From NCBI GenBank assembly GCA_011773475.1, contig WVXN01000071.1, positions 1 through 19,122 of the forward strand: a stretch of 19,122 nucleotides of DNA, in the 5' to 3' direction. Positions 1-6,742 of this stretch are shown piece by piece. The translations under genes and the position numbers were made by a program. Origin of the DNA: Candidatus Aenigmatarchaeota archaeon. Its GTDB lineage: Archaea; Aenigmatarchaeota; Aenigmatarchaeia; Aenigmatarchaeales; Aenigmatarchaeaceae. How positions within the stretch are numbered: position 1 is the first letter of the stretch; each line of letters starts with the position of its first letter. The notes below the pieces were generated by a model. The model made no database searches. It saw only the letters and a program-made list of their open reading frames with translations, and was not told where the DNA came from.

Positions 1-140
1 TTGTTGCAATAAATGCTAGATTTTTATCAATCAAAAAATAAAATAATCCCTTAGATTATTTATGACTAATTCAAAAAATCTTATTTCCCTCACTTATATC
101 TACATAACCACATGAAAAATCTCACTTTTCAATACTCTAC

Positions 141-166
141 ATGAAATTATCATATGGAAACATCTA
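141..166 (+). repeat. Upstream direct repeat, copy A
   Basis: This element resembles the stretch at 1292-1317 upstream of iscS. Both begin ATGAAATTATC and both contain AACATCTA, with a variable middle of about seven bases. Each copy is followed by an archaeal TATA box and a start codon. The two copies bracket the DUF998 and thioredoxin-fold genes. It could be a shared regulatory site or a remnant of the event that placed those genes here. The rest of 1-204 shows no gene that I can support. Confidence 0.5.
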
Positions 167-173
167 GTTTAGA

Positions 174-182
174 TTTTATAAG
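174..182 (+). promoter_or_regulatory. TATA box for the DUF998 gene
   Basis: TTTTATAAG is centred about 27 nt before the ATG at 205. This is the distance expected when transcription starts at or next to the start codon. No Shine-Dalgarno site precedes the ATG, so a leaderless mRNA is inferred. Confidence 0.5.
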
Positions 183-204
183 TTAAGAATTGTAAATTTA
201 GAAT

Positions 205-843
205 ATGAAATATAACTTAAAGAAATTCTTGCTCATCTGTGGTATTCTCGCGCCGCTACTCCTTGCTTGTACTGACATACTTGCAGGCACGCTATATCCA
301 GGCTACAGCTTCATCTCTCAAGCCATCAGCGAGCTGTTTGCTATCGGCGCTCCGACAAGTGGTCTCGTCGTTCCACTTTTTTCATTATATTCTGTGCTTT
401 TGATTGCATTCGCTTTGGGCGTCTGGATGTCAGCTGGTCGAAAACGCTCTCTACGCGTCGTGGCATTGATGGTGTTCGGAAACGCGGCGAACGGTCTGGT
501 GTTATGGCCATTCTTTCCAATGCACATGCGTGGAGCAGTGATGACGTTTACTGATACAATGCACATAACCCTCGCGAGTATAGGAGTAATCTTCTCTGTA
601 GTGGCCTTAGTGTTCGGGGCTATGGCATTCAGAAAACGGTTCCGTATTTATACAATCGTGACTATTCTTATACTTCTCGTGTTTGGCACTATACCATTTT
701 TGGAAGCTCCTCAGCTTGCGGCAAACCAACCAACGCCTTGGACCGGATTTGGAGAGCGTGTAGCCTCATATGTCTACGAGATATGGGTGGTTGTGCTGGC
801 AATTGTCCTTTTGAAAACGAAAGAGTTTCAGGCACATAGATGA
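205..843 (+). CDS. DUF998 family membrane protein, probably acquired
   Basis: This is a 212-residue integral membrane protein with about six hydrophobic segments, at roughly residues 8-28, 52-75, 83-103, 117-142, 150-168 and 187-205. The SELFAIGAPTSG stretch near residue 42, FPMHMRG near 104 and TDTMH near 116 match conserved features of the DUF998 family. That family is membrane-embedded, widespread in bacteria and has no established function. The invariant-looking His and Asp residues next to the membrane suggest an enzymatic or metal site, but this is inference. Base composition is strikingly different from its neighbours: three counted lines (241-300 and 421-540) give about 54% G+C, and codons such as CGC, GCG and CTC are common. 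This suggests transfer from a bacterium. The reading frame is intact and has an archaeal-type promoter. Confidence 0.8.
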   Translation: MKYNLKKFLLICGILAPLLLACTDILAGTLYPGYSFISQAISELFAIGAPTSGLVVPLFSLYSVLLIAFALGVWMSAGRKRSLRVVALMVFGNAANGLVLWPFFPMHMRGAVMTFTDTMHITLASIGVIFSVVALVFGAMAFRKRFRIYTIVTILILLVFGTIPFLEAPQLAANQPTPWTGFGERVASYVYEIWVVVLAIVLLKTKEFQAHR

Positions 844-873
844 AAATAAACCCTAGGAAACATGTATATGACA

Positions 874-882
874 TTTAAGTTT
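874..882 (+). promoter_or_regulatory. TATA box for the thioredoxin-fold gene at 902
   Basis: TTTAAGTTT is centred about 24 nt before the ATG at 902, and no Shine-Dalgarno site is visible. It lies downstream of the DUF998 stop codon at 841-843, so the gene at 902 probably has its own leaderless transcript. Confidence 0.4.
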
Positions 883-901
883 CTATTAACAAATTGTTAT
901 T

Positions 902-1276
902 ATGAAAATTCAACTTCTGTATATTTTAGATTGTCCTTGGTGTGTAAAAACCAAAAAATTAATCAGAAAAGGCTTGAAAGAACTTGGAGTAAAAGCTGAT
1001 ATTGAAGAAATCTTAATTGACTCGGATAAGAAAGCTAAGAAGTATAGATTTGTTGGTTCACCAACTATAAAGATTAATGGAAAAGACACTCAAGAGGATG
1101 TTAAAAAGGGGCAATGCCTACCTTGTAAAGAACTCGTTAAACATACAAAAAAAGCAACTGAATTTGTAAAACAGGAATGTAGTTGTGGGTGTAGAATCTA
1201 TTTTTATAAAGGCAAACAATATCCTTACCCACCAAAAGAAATGATTAAAGAAGCCATTAAGAAATTAAGTTCTTGA
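902..1276 (+). CDS. Thioredoxin-fold protein with CPWC site and extra Cys clusters
   Basis: This 124-residue cytosolic protein begins with a beta strand and the redox motif CPWC at residues 11-14, followed by a Lys-rich helix. The SPTIKING segment (residues 53-60) supplies the cis-Pro expected of a thioredoxin fold. After this come CLPC (around 72-75) and a CSCGC cluster near residue 94, ahead of a short tail rich in Tyr and Pro. The extra cysteines are unusual for a simple thioredoxin and could bind a metal or form a second redox pair. No signal peptide is present. Its own TATA box and the iscS promoter downstream make it a single-gene unit. It resembles small archaeal thioredoxin-like proteins of unknown substrate; the fold is well supported, the function is not. 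Confidence 0.75.
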   Translation: MKIQLLYILDCPWCVKTKKLIRKGLKELGVKADIEEILIDSDKKAKKYRFVGSPTIKINGKDTQEDVKKGQCLPCKELVKHTKKATEFVKQECSCGCRIYFYKGKQYPYPPKEMIKEAIKKLSS

Positions 1277-1291
1277 TTTTTCATCTAGTAT

Positions 1292-1317
1292 ATGAAATTA
1301 TCTATGGGGAACATCTA
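1292..1317 (+). repeat. Upstream direct repeat, copy B
   Basis: This is the second copy of the element at 141-166, with the same 11-base start and the same CATCTA core. The iscS TATA box follows directly at 1326-1335. The position relative to the next gene is similar in both copies. Confidence 0.5.
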
Positions 1318-1325
1318 AAAATTAA

Positions 1326-1335
1326 TTTTATATAA
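1326..1335 (+). promoter_or_regulatory. TATA box for the iscS operon
   Basis: TTTTATATAA is centred about 27 nt before the ATG at 1358 and is one of the best TATA boxes in the window. No Shine-Dalgarno site separates it from the ATG, so a leaderless start is inferred. Confidence 0.6.
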
Positions 1336-1357
1336 TATAACAGCGTTATATATTTTT

Positions 1358-2521
1358 ATGAGAAAAGTTTATTTGGATTATGCAGCTACAACACCAGTGG
1401 ATTCAAGGGTTATAAAAGCAATGAAACCTTATTTTGATGAAAAATTCGGAAATTCCATGAGTTTACATTCTTTAGGCATAGAAGCAAAAAAAGCTTTAGA
1501 AAATTCAAGAAAAACAGTAGCAAAATTCATCAAAGCCAAACCCGAAGAAATAATATTTACTGGAAGTGCAACAGAATCAATTAATTCTGTGTTAAAAGGA
1601 GTAGCTTTTGCTAACAAGAAAAGAGGAAAACACATTATCACTTCGTCCATAGAACATCATGCTGTTCTAGAAACTTGTAAATGGTTAGAAAAACAAGGTT
1701 TTGAAATTACTTACTTGCCTGTTGATAAAGATGGTTTCATTAATTTAATTCAATTAGAAAATTCAATCAGAAAAGATACGATTCTAGTTTCTATAATGCA
1801 TGCTAATAATGAGATTGGAACAATTGAAACACTCAAAGACATAGGAACTGTCTGCTCAAACCATGATGCTTATTTTCATACAGATGGTGTTCAGACTTTT
1901 GGAAAAATCCCAATAGATGTTAAAAAAATGAATATTGACCTACTTTCTGTTTCTGCTCACAAGTTTTATGGCCCAAAAGGAGTAGGTGCTACCTTCATAA
2001 GAAAAGGAGTTAAAATAGAACCCCTATTGCATGGAGGAGGTCATGAATTTGGTTTGAGATCTTCTACATCAAATGTTGCAGGGATTGTTGGAATGGCCAA
2101 AGCAGTTGAATTAAGAAAAAAAGAAATGACATCAGAGTCAAAGAGATTGAGAAAATTAAGAGATAGTTTGATAAAAGGTGTTTTGAAAATTGAAAACTCT
2201 CATTTGAATGGACATCCAAAAACGAGATTACCTAATAATGCTAATTTTTGGTTTAATTTTATAGAAGGAGAATCTTTAGTAGTAGAACTGAGCTCCCACG
2301 GAATTTACGGTTCAACTGGTTCTGCATGTTCTTCAGACACTCTAGAACCTTCTCATGTTTTGTTAGCTATTGGTTTAAAACACGAGGAAGCTCATGGATC
2401 TTTAAGACTAAGCTTAGGAAAGTATACGAACAAAGCTGATATAAATTATGTTTTAGGAGTTCTGCCTAATATCGTTAAAAGATTAAGAAAAATTTCACCG
2501 TTCAAAGGAAGGTGGAAGTAA
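1358..2521 (+). CDS. iscS: Cysteine desulfurase, IscS/NifS type (group I)
   Basis: This PLP enzyme takes sulfur from L-cysteine, leaving alanine, and carries it as a persulfide for Fe-S cluster assembly and thio-modification. The 387-residue length fits the family. It opens with YLDYAATTPVD. The PLP lysine is K202 in SAHKFYG; D176 in HTDGVQ contacts the pyridine ring; H100 in EHHAV stacks on PLP. The catalytic cysteine is C324 in GSACSSDTLEPSHVL, inside the long mobile loop typical of group I enzymes. It heads a tight operon: the stop codon TAATG overlaps the next start by one base, and the scaffold gene iscU follows one gene later. This context supports a role in cluster assembly rather than cysteine catabolism. 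Confidence 0.95.
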   Translation: MRKVYLDYAATTPVDSRVIKAMKPYFDEKFGNSMSLHSLGIEAKKALENSRKTVAKFIKAKPEEIIFTGSATESINSVLKGVAFANKKRGKHIITSSIEHHAVLETCKWLEKQGFEITYLPVDKDGFINLIQLENSIRKDTILVSIMHANNEIGTIETLKDIGTVCSNHDAYFHTDGVQTFGKIPIDVKKMNIDLLSVSAHKFYGPKGVGATFIRKGVKIEPLLHGGGHEFGLRSSTSNVAGIVGMAKAVELRKKEMTSESKRLRKLRDSLIKGVLKIENSHLNGHPKTRLPNNANFWFNFIEGESLVVELSSHGIYGSTGSACSSDTLEPSHVLLAIGLKHEEAHGSLRLSLGKYTNKADINYVLGVLPNIVKRLRKISPFKGRWK

Positions 2522-2922
2522 TGTATATAGTTAGTGCTTGTTTGGCTGGAATTAATTGCAATTACAAAGGAGTATCTAAACCGAATAAAAAAGTTATAGA
2601 ATTAGTTAAAAGAATGAAAGCTATTCCTGTTTGTCCAGAAGTTTTAGCTGGACAAACTATACCAAGACCTAATGCAAAAATAGATGGTGGAACTGGTATG
2701 GATGTTTTAGAAGGAAAGGCCAGAGTAATTGAAGCAGATGGTAATGATGTTACAAAACTATTTATCAAAGGAGCTTTTGAAGTTCTTAAAATAACTCAAG
2801 CTATAAATGCAAAAGAAGCAATCCTGAAAGCCAGAAGTCCGTCTTGTGGATGCGATGGCGTTACAACTGCTTTATTAAAAAGAAATGGAATAAAAGTTTA
2901 TACGGAGGAGAATTTTAAATGA
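2521..2922 (+). CDS. TudS-like DUF523 desulfidase
   Basis: This 133-residue protein is a stand-alone DUF523 domain. In the family, 2-thiouracil desulfidase TudS binds a [4Fe-4S] cluster through three cysteines and removes sulfur from thio-compounds without redox change. Here C7 (SACLAG), C38 (VCPE) and C109 (SPSCG) match the conserved cysteines, and IPRPNAKI (47-54) matches the PRPxxE-like segment. Extra cysteines are C13 and C111. I chose ATG 2521 over GTG 2512 because the purine-rich GGAAGGTGG just upstream serves as Shine-Dalgarno site and the start overlaps the iscS stop by one base. Sitting between iscS and iscU, it may feed sulfide or persulfide into cluster assembly, or handle sulfur in tRNA thio-bases. 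The domain call is firm; the substrate is not known. Confidence 0.85.
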   Translation: MYIVSACLAGINCNYKGVSKPNKKVIELVKRMKAIPVCPEVLAGQTIPRPNAKIDGGTGMDVLEGKARVIEADGNDVTKLFIKGAFEVLKITQAINAKEAILKARSPSCGCDGVTTALLKRNGIKVYTEENFK

Positions 2923-3413
2923 GACATTCACTTTATTCAAAAGAAATTATGAAGTATTTCAGAAAGCCTAAGAATGTGGGTATAATTAAAAATGCTGATG
3001 GAAAGGGTAGAGTTGGAAACTTAATCTGCGGAGATGTTATGGAATTGTACATCAAAGTCAAGAATAATAAAATCGTTGATGCTAAATTTCAAACATTTGG
3101 TTGTGTAGTAGCTCTAGCTGTTAGTAGCATTTTAACAGAAATGGTTAAAGGAAAAACCATAAAACAAGCACTGAAAATAACTAATAAAGATATTCTAAAA
3201 AAGAGTGGAAAAGTGCCACCCATTAAAGTCCACTGTTCATTCCTTGCTGCAGATTCTCTAAAAGAAGCTATTTATGATTATCTTTCAAAAAACGATTTAA
3301 AAATTCCAAAAGAATTACAAAAAGAACATAAAAGAATAAAGAAAAATCTAGATAAACTTGAAAAAGAACAAAAAGATTTTGTGGAACTTGAGAAAAAACT
3401 TCTTAACAAATAA
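2919..3413 (+). CDS. iscU: IscU/NifU-N type Fe-S scaffold protein
   Basis: This is the scaffold on which IscS-derived sulfur and iron are built into [2Fe-2S] or [4Fe-4S] clusters. Of 164 residues, the first 125 are the U-type domain. The three ligand cysteines are present: C37 in NLICGDVM, with the conserved D39, C62 in TFGC, and C106 in VHCS. A VPPIK motif at 99-103 corresponds to the LPPVK site recognised by chaperones in bacterial IscU. The usual small residues after TFGC are replaced by VVALAVSS. Residues 130-164 form a charged, Lys/Glu-rich helix, probably a coiled coil, which standard IscU lacks. The start overlaps the DUF523 stop as ATGA and follows a strong GGAGGAG site. Confidence 0.93.
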   Translation: MRHSLYSKEIMKYFRKPKNVGIIKNADGKGRVGNLICGDVMELYIKVKNNKIVDAKFQTFGCVVALAVSSILTEMVKGKTIKQALKITNKDILKKSGKVPPIKVHCSFLAADSLKEAIYDYLSKNDLKIPKELQKEHKRIKKNLDKLEKEQKDFVELEKKLLNK

Positions 3414-3423
3414 TTTTATAAAT
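3414..3423 (+). promoter_or_regulatory. TATA box for the ferredoxin gene
   Basis: TTTTATAAAT is centred about 25 nt before the ATG at 3444. It starts just after the iscU stop codon, so the ferredoxin unit can be transcribed on its own as well as by read-through. Confidence 0.5.
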
Positions 3424-3443
3424 TAGAAAATAGTAGGATATTT

Positions 3444-3656
3444 ATGCCAAAGATAATTCATGAGTTGGAAAAGTGTATTGGATGCGGAGCATGCGCAGCT
3501 GTTTGCTCTGATTTTTTTGAATTAGGTAATGATGGGAAAGCCCATCTTAAAGGTTCTAAAAAAACTAGCAAGAATGAAGAGCTTACAGTGAAAGATGTAA
3601 AATGCGCTAAAGATGCAGAAGGTACATGCCCAGTTCAATGCATACATGTTAAATGA
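3444..3656 (+). CDS. Single-cluster [4Fe-4S] ferredoxin
   Basis: This 70-residue soluble electron carrier resembles the small ferredoxins of Pyrococcus and Thermotoga. C11, C14 and C17 in CIGCGAC and C62 in TCPV are the expected ligands of one [4Fe-4S] cluster. C21 and C54 (VKCAKDAEG) occupy the positions of the disulfide seen in the Pyrococcus protein. C66 is additional. The middle segment DFFELGNDGKAHL is typical of the family. It has a TATA box of its own and overlaps the next gene as ATGA. It probably carries electrons for IorAB or for reductive steps of cluster assembly; the partner cannot be read from the sequence. Confidence 0.9.
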   Translation: MPKIIHELEKCIGCGACAAVCSDFFELGNDGKAHLKGSKKTSKNEELTVKDVKCAKDAEGTCPVQCIHVK

Positions 3657-3883
3657 TTAAAATGAAAAAAATAACAAAGAAAACAGTTTTGGGAGAAATA
3701 GTTATGGAACATCCTGAAACTGCAGCGGTTTTCTTTAAATATGGTTTACCATGTGCAATGTGTCATCTAGCTTTTGATGAAACTGTTGAGCAAGCAGCAA
3801 AATCCCATGGAATAAAACTAGATAAATTGCTTAAAGATCTTAATAAAGCAACAGAAAAGAAAACAAAAAAGAAGAAAAAATAA
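3653..3883 (+). CDS. DUF1858 domain protein
   Basis: This 76-residue protein matches the DUF1858 pattern: a short N-terminal helix, then ETAAVFFKYGLPCAMCH with C34 and C37, and a second amphipathic helix with a Lys-rich end. DUF1858 domains are often found alone or fused to hybrid-cluster, SCO or nitrite-reductase-like redox proteins. They are thought to be small Fe-S-related or redox-linked proteins, without a settled role. A start at internal Met4 is possible, but ATG 3653 overlaps the ferredoxin stop codon, as is common for coupled genes. The Lys tract at the 3' end runs directly into the ribosome-binding site of the next small gene. Co-transcription with ferredoxin suggests electron transfer or cluster handling. 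Confidence 0.8.
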   Translation: MIKMKKITKKTVLGEIVMEHPETAAVFFKYGLPCAMCHLAFDETVEQAAKSHGIKLDKLLKDLNKATEKKTKKKKK

Positions 3884-3895
3884 GGAGGCTATTAA

Positions 3896-4036
3896 ATGGC
3901 TAAGAAAGGTGAAAAATACAAGTGTGGGGTATGTGGTGTTAAAATAATTGTAGATGAGGAATGTGGTTGTGAAGTATGTGATATCCTATGTTGTGGTAAA
4001 CAATTAGAGAAAGTTGAAAAAGAGAAAGAAGAATAA
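3896..4036 (+). CDS. Desulforedoxin-like 46-residue iron protein
   Basis: This short ORF encodes 46 residues and is preceded by a textbook AAGGAGG site (3882-3888) seven bases before the ATG. The pattern C10-x2-C13 with adjacent C32-C33 is that of desulforedoxin and of the N-terminal domain of desulfoferrodoxin, where four cysteines bind one rubredoxin-like iron. Between them lie C23, C25 and C28, which the classical protein lacks. They could bind a second metal or form disulfides. The last ten residues are a Lys/Glu tail. It follows the DUF1858 gene after 12 bases, so it belongs to the same operon. It is probably a small electron carrier; homodimer formation, as in desulforedoxin, is plausible. 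A related domain occurs in the gene at 18750-19094. Confidence 0.85.
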   Translation: MAKKGEKYKCGVCGVKIIVDEECGCEVCDILCCGKQLEKVEKEKEE

Positions 4037-4048
4037 AAATTTAAAATT
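4037..4048 (+). promoter_or_regulatory. TATA box for the glutaredoxin gene
   Basis: The A/T run around TTTAAAATT is centred about 24 nt before the third ATG (4067) but only about 15 nt before the first (4058). By the spacing seen elsewhere in the window, this favours the start at 4067. Confidence 0.35.
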
Positions 4049-4066
4049 TACTAATAAATGATGATT

Positions 4067-4300
4067 ATGAATGTAAAAGTTTATTCAACTAATTTTTGTC
4101 CATATTGCAAAATGGCAAAAGAGTTTTTTAAAGAAAACAATATACCATTTGAAGACATAAATGTTCAGGAAAACCAAGAAGCAGCTAAACAAATGATTGA
4201 AAAAACAGGCCAATCAGGAGTTCCTGTAATAGAAATAGATGGAGAAATGATAATAGGTTTTAATGTGGAACAAATTAAAACCCTCTTAGAGATAGAATGA
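4067..4300 (+). CDS. Glutaredoxin-like (NrdH/YruB type) redox protein
   Basis: This 77-residue protein reduces disulfides in the cytosol through CPYC at residues 11-14. The cis-Pro lies in SGVPVIEIDGE (P53), and the GFNVEQI segment at 64-70 corresponds to the end of the fold in YruB/NrdH-like glutaredoxins. The usual start MNVKVYST was preferred over ATGs at 4058 and 4061 on promoter spacing; the longer form would add three residues. Whether it is reduced by glutathione, a thioredoxin reductase or another donor cannot be told; no reductase lies in the window. It is close to Fe-S genes but has its own promoter. Confidence 0.85.
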   Translation: MNVKVYSTNFCPYCKMAKEFFKENNIPFEDINVQENQEAAKQMIEKTGQSGVPVIEIDGEMIIGFNVEQIKTLLEIE

Positions 4301-4381
4301 TACTTCAAACGATACATTTAAATAATTTACTACCTTATAGTAACTTATAATATTAGGAAATTTACAAAAAATAAATAAAGC

Positions 4382-4390
4382 TTTAAATAA
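4382..4390 (+). promoter_or_regulatory. TATA box for the CPYG membrane protein gene
   Basis: TTTAAATAA is centred about 26 nt before the ATG at 4412, with no ribosome-binding site between. The remaining intergenic stretch 4301-4381 has another TATA-like run near 4318 but no gene that I can support. Confidence 0.5.
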
Positions 4391-4411
4391 TTAAAAGGTC
4401 ATGATGTTTTT

Positions 4412-5476
4412 ATGACTGAGGAAATAAAAGGAAATTTGGAAGAAAAAATATCAGAAGAAAAAAAGGGATTTAAAATGCCGAAAAAGAACATTTGGATGAT
4501 AACCTCAATAGTTCTTGTAATAGTTTTAGCTTCGGTTTTAGTATTATTCGGAACTGGAGTCACTAGCATGACAATAGCAGGTTCTGAAGATATTATAGAA
4601 CCAGAAGATGCAGCTGTTAAGGCACTTGAATTTATCAACGGAAACTTAGTTCAACCTGGTACAGAAGCATCATTTGTTTCTGTAGAAGATTTTGAAGATA
4701 TATACAACGTTACCCTTTCTTATCAAGATAGGGAAATTTCTGTATTTCTAACAAGAGACGGATCTTATATGTTTTTAGCTTCACCATTGGATATAACAAA
4801 GGAATTACCTACACCAGAACAGCCAGAACAGCCAGAACAGCCAGAAGAATTACCTAAAACTAATAAACCCGAAGTTCATGCTTTCATTATGTCTTATTGT
4901 CCTTATGGTTTGCAGTTCACAAAAGCTTATGTTCCTGTTATGGAATTACTTGGAGACAAAGCTGATTTAGAACTAAACTTTGTCCATTATGCAATGCATG
5001 GGAAAAAGGAAATTGATGAGAATACAAGAATGTATTGTATTCAAAAAGAACAAAATGATAAACTTACAGAATATCTACGCTGCTTTGTTGGAAGCGACGA
5101 TTGGGAAGGTTGTGTTGATCAAGTTGGAGTAGATAAAACAAAACTCGATTCTTGTGTAGATGCTACAGATACACAATTTAACATAACAGGACTTTATAAT
5201 GATGAGAGTACATGGTCAGGTGGAAGATTCCCACTTTATCCAGTTGATGGAATACTTGCACAACAATTTGGCGTTGGAGGTTCACCTACTTTTGTTGTCA
5301 ATGGTAAAACTTTGAGTGTACAAAGGTCACCAGAAGCAATAAAACAAGCAATATGTTCAGCTTTCAATACAGCACCATCAGAATGCGAACAAGCATTAAG
5401 TACAGCAGCAGAATCTCCTGGAATAGGACCAATAGGTTCAGGTAGTGGAAGCGGTTCTGCAGCAAGCTGCGGTTAA
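4412..5476 (+). CDS. Membrane-anchored thioredoxin-fold protein with CPYG site
   Basis: This 354-residue protein has a charged cytosolic N-terminus, one membrane helix (about 27-49) and an outside domain. Residues 66-128 form a small mixed domain, followed by a PEQ repeat linker (135-146) and a DsbA/GILT-like thioredoxin domain from about 154. The active site reads SYCPYG: C163 is present but the second cysteine of CxxC is Gly. More cysteines follow at 209, 224, 234, 248, 315 and 325, and the cis-Pro is P292 in GGSPTFVV. The C-terminus is a Gly/Ser tail ending in SCG, so C353 could act as a mobile thiol or metal ligand. It may isomerise disulfides or deliver thiols or metals outside the cell. 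The fold is well supported; the substrate is unknown. Confidence 0.8.
   Translation: MTEEIKGNLEEKISEEKKGFKMPKKNIWMITSIVLVIVLASVLVLFGTGVTSMTIAGSEDIIEPEDAAVKALEFINGNLVQPGTEASFVSVEDFEDIYNVTLSYQDREISVFLTRDGSYMFLASPLDITKELPTPEQPEQPEQPEELPKTNKPEVHAFIMSYCPYGLQFTKAYVPVMELLGDKADLELNFVHYAMHGKKEIDENTRMYCIQKEQNDKLTEYLRCFVGSDDWEGCVDQVGVDKTKLDSCVDATDTQFNITGLYNDESTWSGGRFPLYPVDGILAQQFGVGGSPTFVVNGKTLSVQRSPEAIKQAICSAFNTAPSECEQALSTAAESPGIGPIGSGSGSGSAASCG
4814..4849 (+). repeat. Nine-base tandem repeat encoding Pro-Glu-Gln
   Basis: Three exact copies of CCAGAACAG are followed by a fourth imperfect copy. In the protein this gives a Pro/Glu/Gln linker between the N-terminal domain and the thioredoxin-fold domain. 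The copy number is likely to vary between strains by slippage. Confidence 0.8.
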
Positions 5477-5484
5477 CTTTAATA

Positions 5485-5495
5485 CTTTTATATTT
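5485..5495 (+). promoter_or_regulatory. TATA box for the sufS operon
   Basis: CTTTTATATTT is centred about 40 nt before the ATG at 5530. Unlike the other promoters here it predicts a leader of roughly 15 nt, which contains AGGGG (5520-5524) as ribosome-binding site. This is a leadered first gene. Confidence 0.45.
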
Positions 5496-5529
5496 CTAAA
5501 AAAGACTATGATTATTATTAGGGGATATA

Positions 5530-6741
5530 ATGAACATTGAAAAAATAAGAAAAAACTTTCCTTTACTTCAAAGAATGCCTATAATATATTTTGACAACGC
5601 ATGTACAACCTTAAAACCAAAAAGCGTAATTGACGCTATTTTAGCTTATTATTCAGAGTATACAGGATGTGCTGGCAGATCAATTCACAAACTAGCAACC
5701 AAGACAACAGAGAATTTTGATAAAGCAAGAGAAAAAATTGCCAAATTCATAAATGCTAGAAAAGAAGAAGAAATAGTTTGGACTAGGAACACAACCGAAG
5801 CAATCAATCTTGTTTCACATGGACTCAGATTTGAAAAAGGAGATAAAGTACTGACAACTAATCTAGAACATAGTTCAGGAATTATACCGTGGTTTAGCTT
5901 ATCGAAAAAAGGAATCATAGATTTGGATTTAGTTTTTTCCAATAATGAAGGAATTTTTAATATCGAAAATTTTAAAGAAAAGATTGATAAGAAGACAAAA
6001 TTAGTTTCAATAGTTTTTGGTTCAAATGTTACTGGAACCAAAGTGGATTTAGAAGAAATAATAAAGATTGCTCATGATAACAATGCATTAGTTCTGGCAG
6101 ACGGTGCTCAATCTGTTCCAAGAATTCCAATAGACGTTAAAAAATTGGATGTTGATTTTCTTGCATTTTCAGGTCACAAAATGTGCGGGCCAACTGGCAT
6201 AGGGTGTTTATATGGAAAATTGGATTTGTTAAAAGGATTATCACCTTTTATCCTAGGTGGAGAAACTATTAAAGATACTTTCTTAGATACAAAATCCTTT
6301 AAGATTGAAGATGTCCCACATAGGTTTGAAGGTGGAATACAGAATTATGCAGGAGCAATTGGTTTAGGGGCTGCTGTTGACTATTTATCATCTATAGGAA
6401 TGAAAAATATTGAAAACCAAGAAAAAGAACTTTCCAAAACTTTGATTGAAGGCATATTAACTATTCCAAACTTAGAGTTGGTCGGACCAAAAGATTGGAA
6501 TAAAAGAAGTTCTTTGGCTGCTTTTAATATAAAAGGAATGCAACCACATGAAATTGCAATGTTTCTTGACGAGAAAAATATATGTGTAAGATCTGGTATG
6601 CACTGTACTCATGCTTTTCATAAATTCATAAATTTGAATAATGGCTCTGTTAGAGCTTCTCTATATTTTTACAATACAAGAGAAGAAGTGAAAATATTTA
6701 TAGAGGAGCTAAGTAATATTGCAAAAATGTTAGGTAGATGA
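5530..6741 (+). CDS. sufS: Cysteine desulfurase, SufS/CsdA type (group II)
   Basis: This is a second cysteine desulfurase of 403 residues, of the group II kind. It opens with IYFDNACTTLKP; H114 lies in LEHSSG, D191 in ADGAQSVP, the PLP lysine is K217 in SGHKMCGPTG, and the catalytic cysteine is C359 in RSGMHCTHAF, on the short loop typical of SufS. R354 should bind the substrate carboxylate. SufS proteins normally pass persulfide to SufU or SufE and the SufBCD scaffold, none of which is in this window. Instead the gene is followed after one base by a membrane protein and then a thioredoxin, so it may supply sulfur to another acceptor. It differs clearly from the upstream iscS, so the two are not a recent duplication. 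Confidence 0.93.
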   Translation: MNIEKIRKNFPLLQRMPIIYFDNACTTLKPKSVIDAILAYYSEYTGCAGRSIHKLATKTTENFDKAREKIAKFINARKEEEIVWTRNTTEAINLVSHGLRFEKGDKVLTTNLEHSSGIIPWFSLSKKGIIDLDLVFSNNEGIFNIENFKEKIDKKTKLVSIVFGSNVTGTKVDLEEIIKIAHDNNALVLADGAQSVPRIPIDVKKLDVDFLAFSGHKMCGPTGIGCLYGKLDLLKGLSPFILGGETIKDTFLDTKSFKIEDVPHRFEGGIQNYAGAIGLGAAVDYLSSIGMKNIENQEKELSKTLIEGILTIPNLELVGPKDWNKRSSLAAFNIKGMQPHEIAMFLDEKNICVRSGMHCTHAFHKFINLNNGSVRASLYFYNTREEVKIFIEELSNIAKMLGR

Positions 6742-6742
6742 A

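Noticed and set aside
62..115. 17-codon ORF upstream of the DUF998 gene
   Set aside because: It has no ribosome site and no clear TATA box at the right distance, and the peptide has no distinctive features.
318..566. Minus-strand frame inside the DUF998 gene
   Set aside because: The plus-strand frame has conserved family motifs and a promoter; the minus one is a by-product of the higher G+C content.
4301..4411. Possible small RNA gene between glutaredoxin and the CPYG protein
   Set aside because: There is a second TATA-like run near 4318, but no stable hairpin or tRNA-like structure follows that I could see.
4814..4849. Possible CRISPR or other spaced repeat
   Set aside because: The repeat unit is nine bases without spacers and lies in frame within a coding gene, so it is a protein linker repeat. 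No CRISPR array was seen anywhere in the window.
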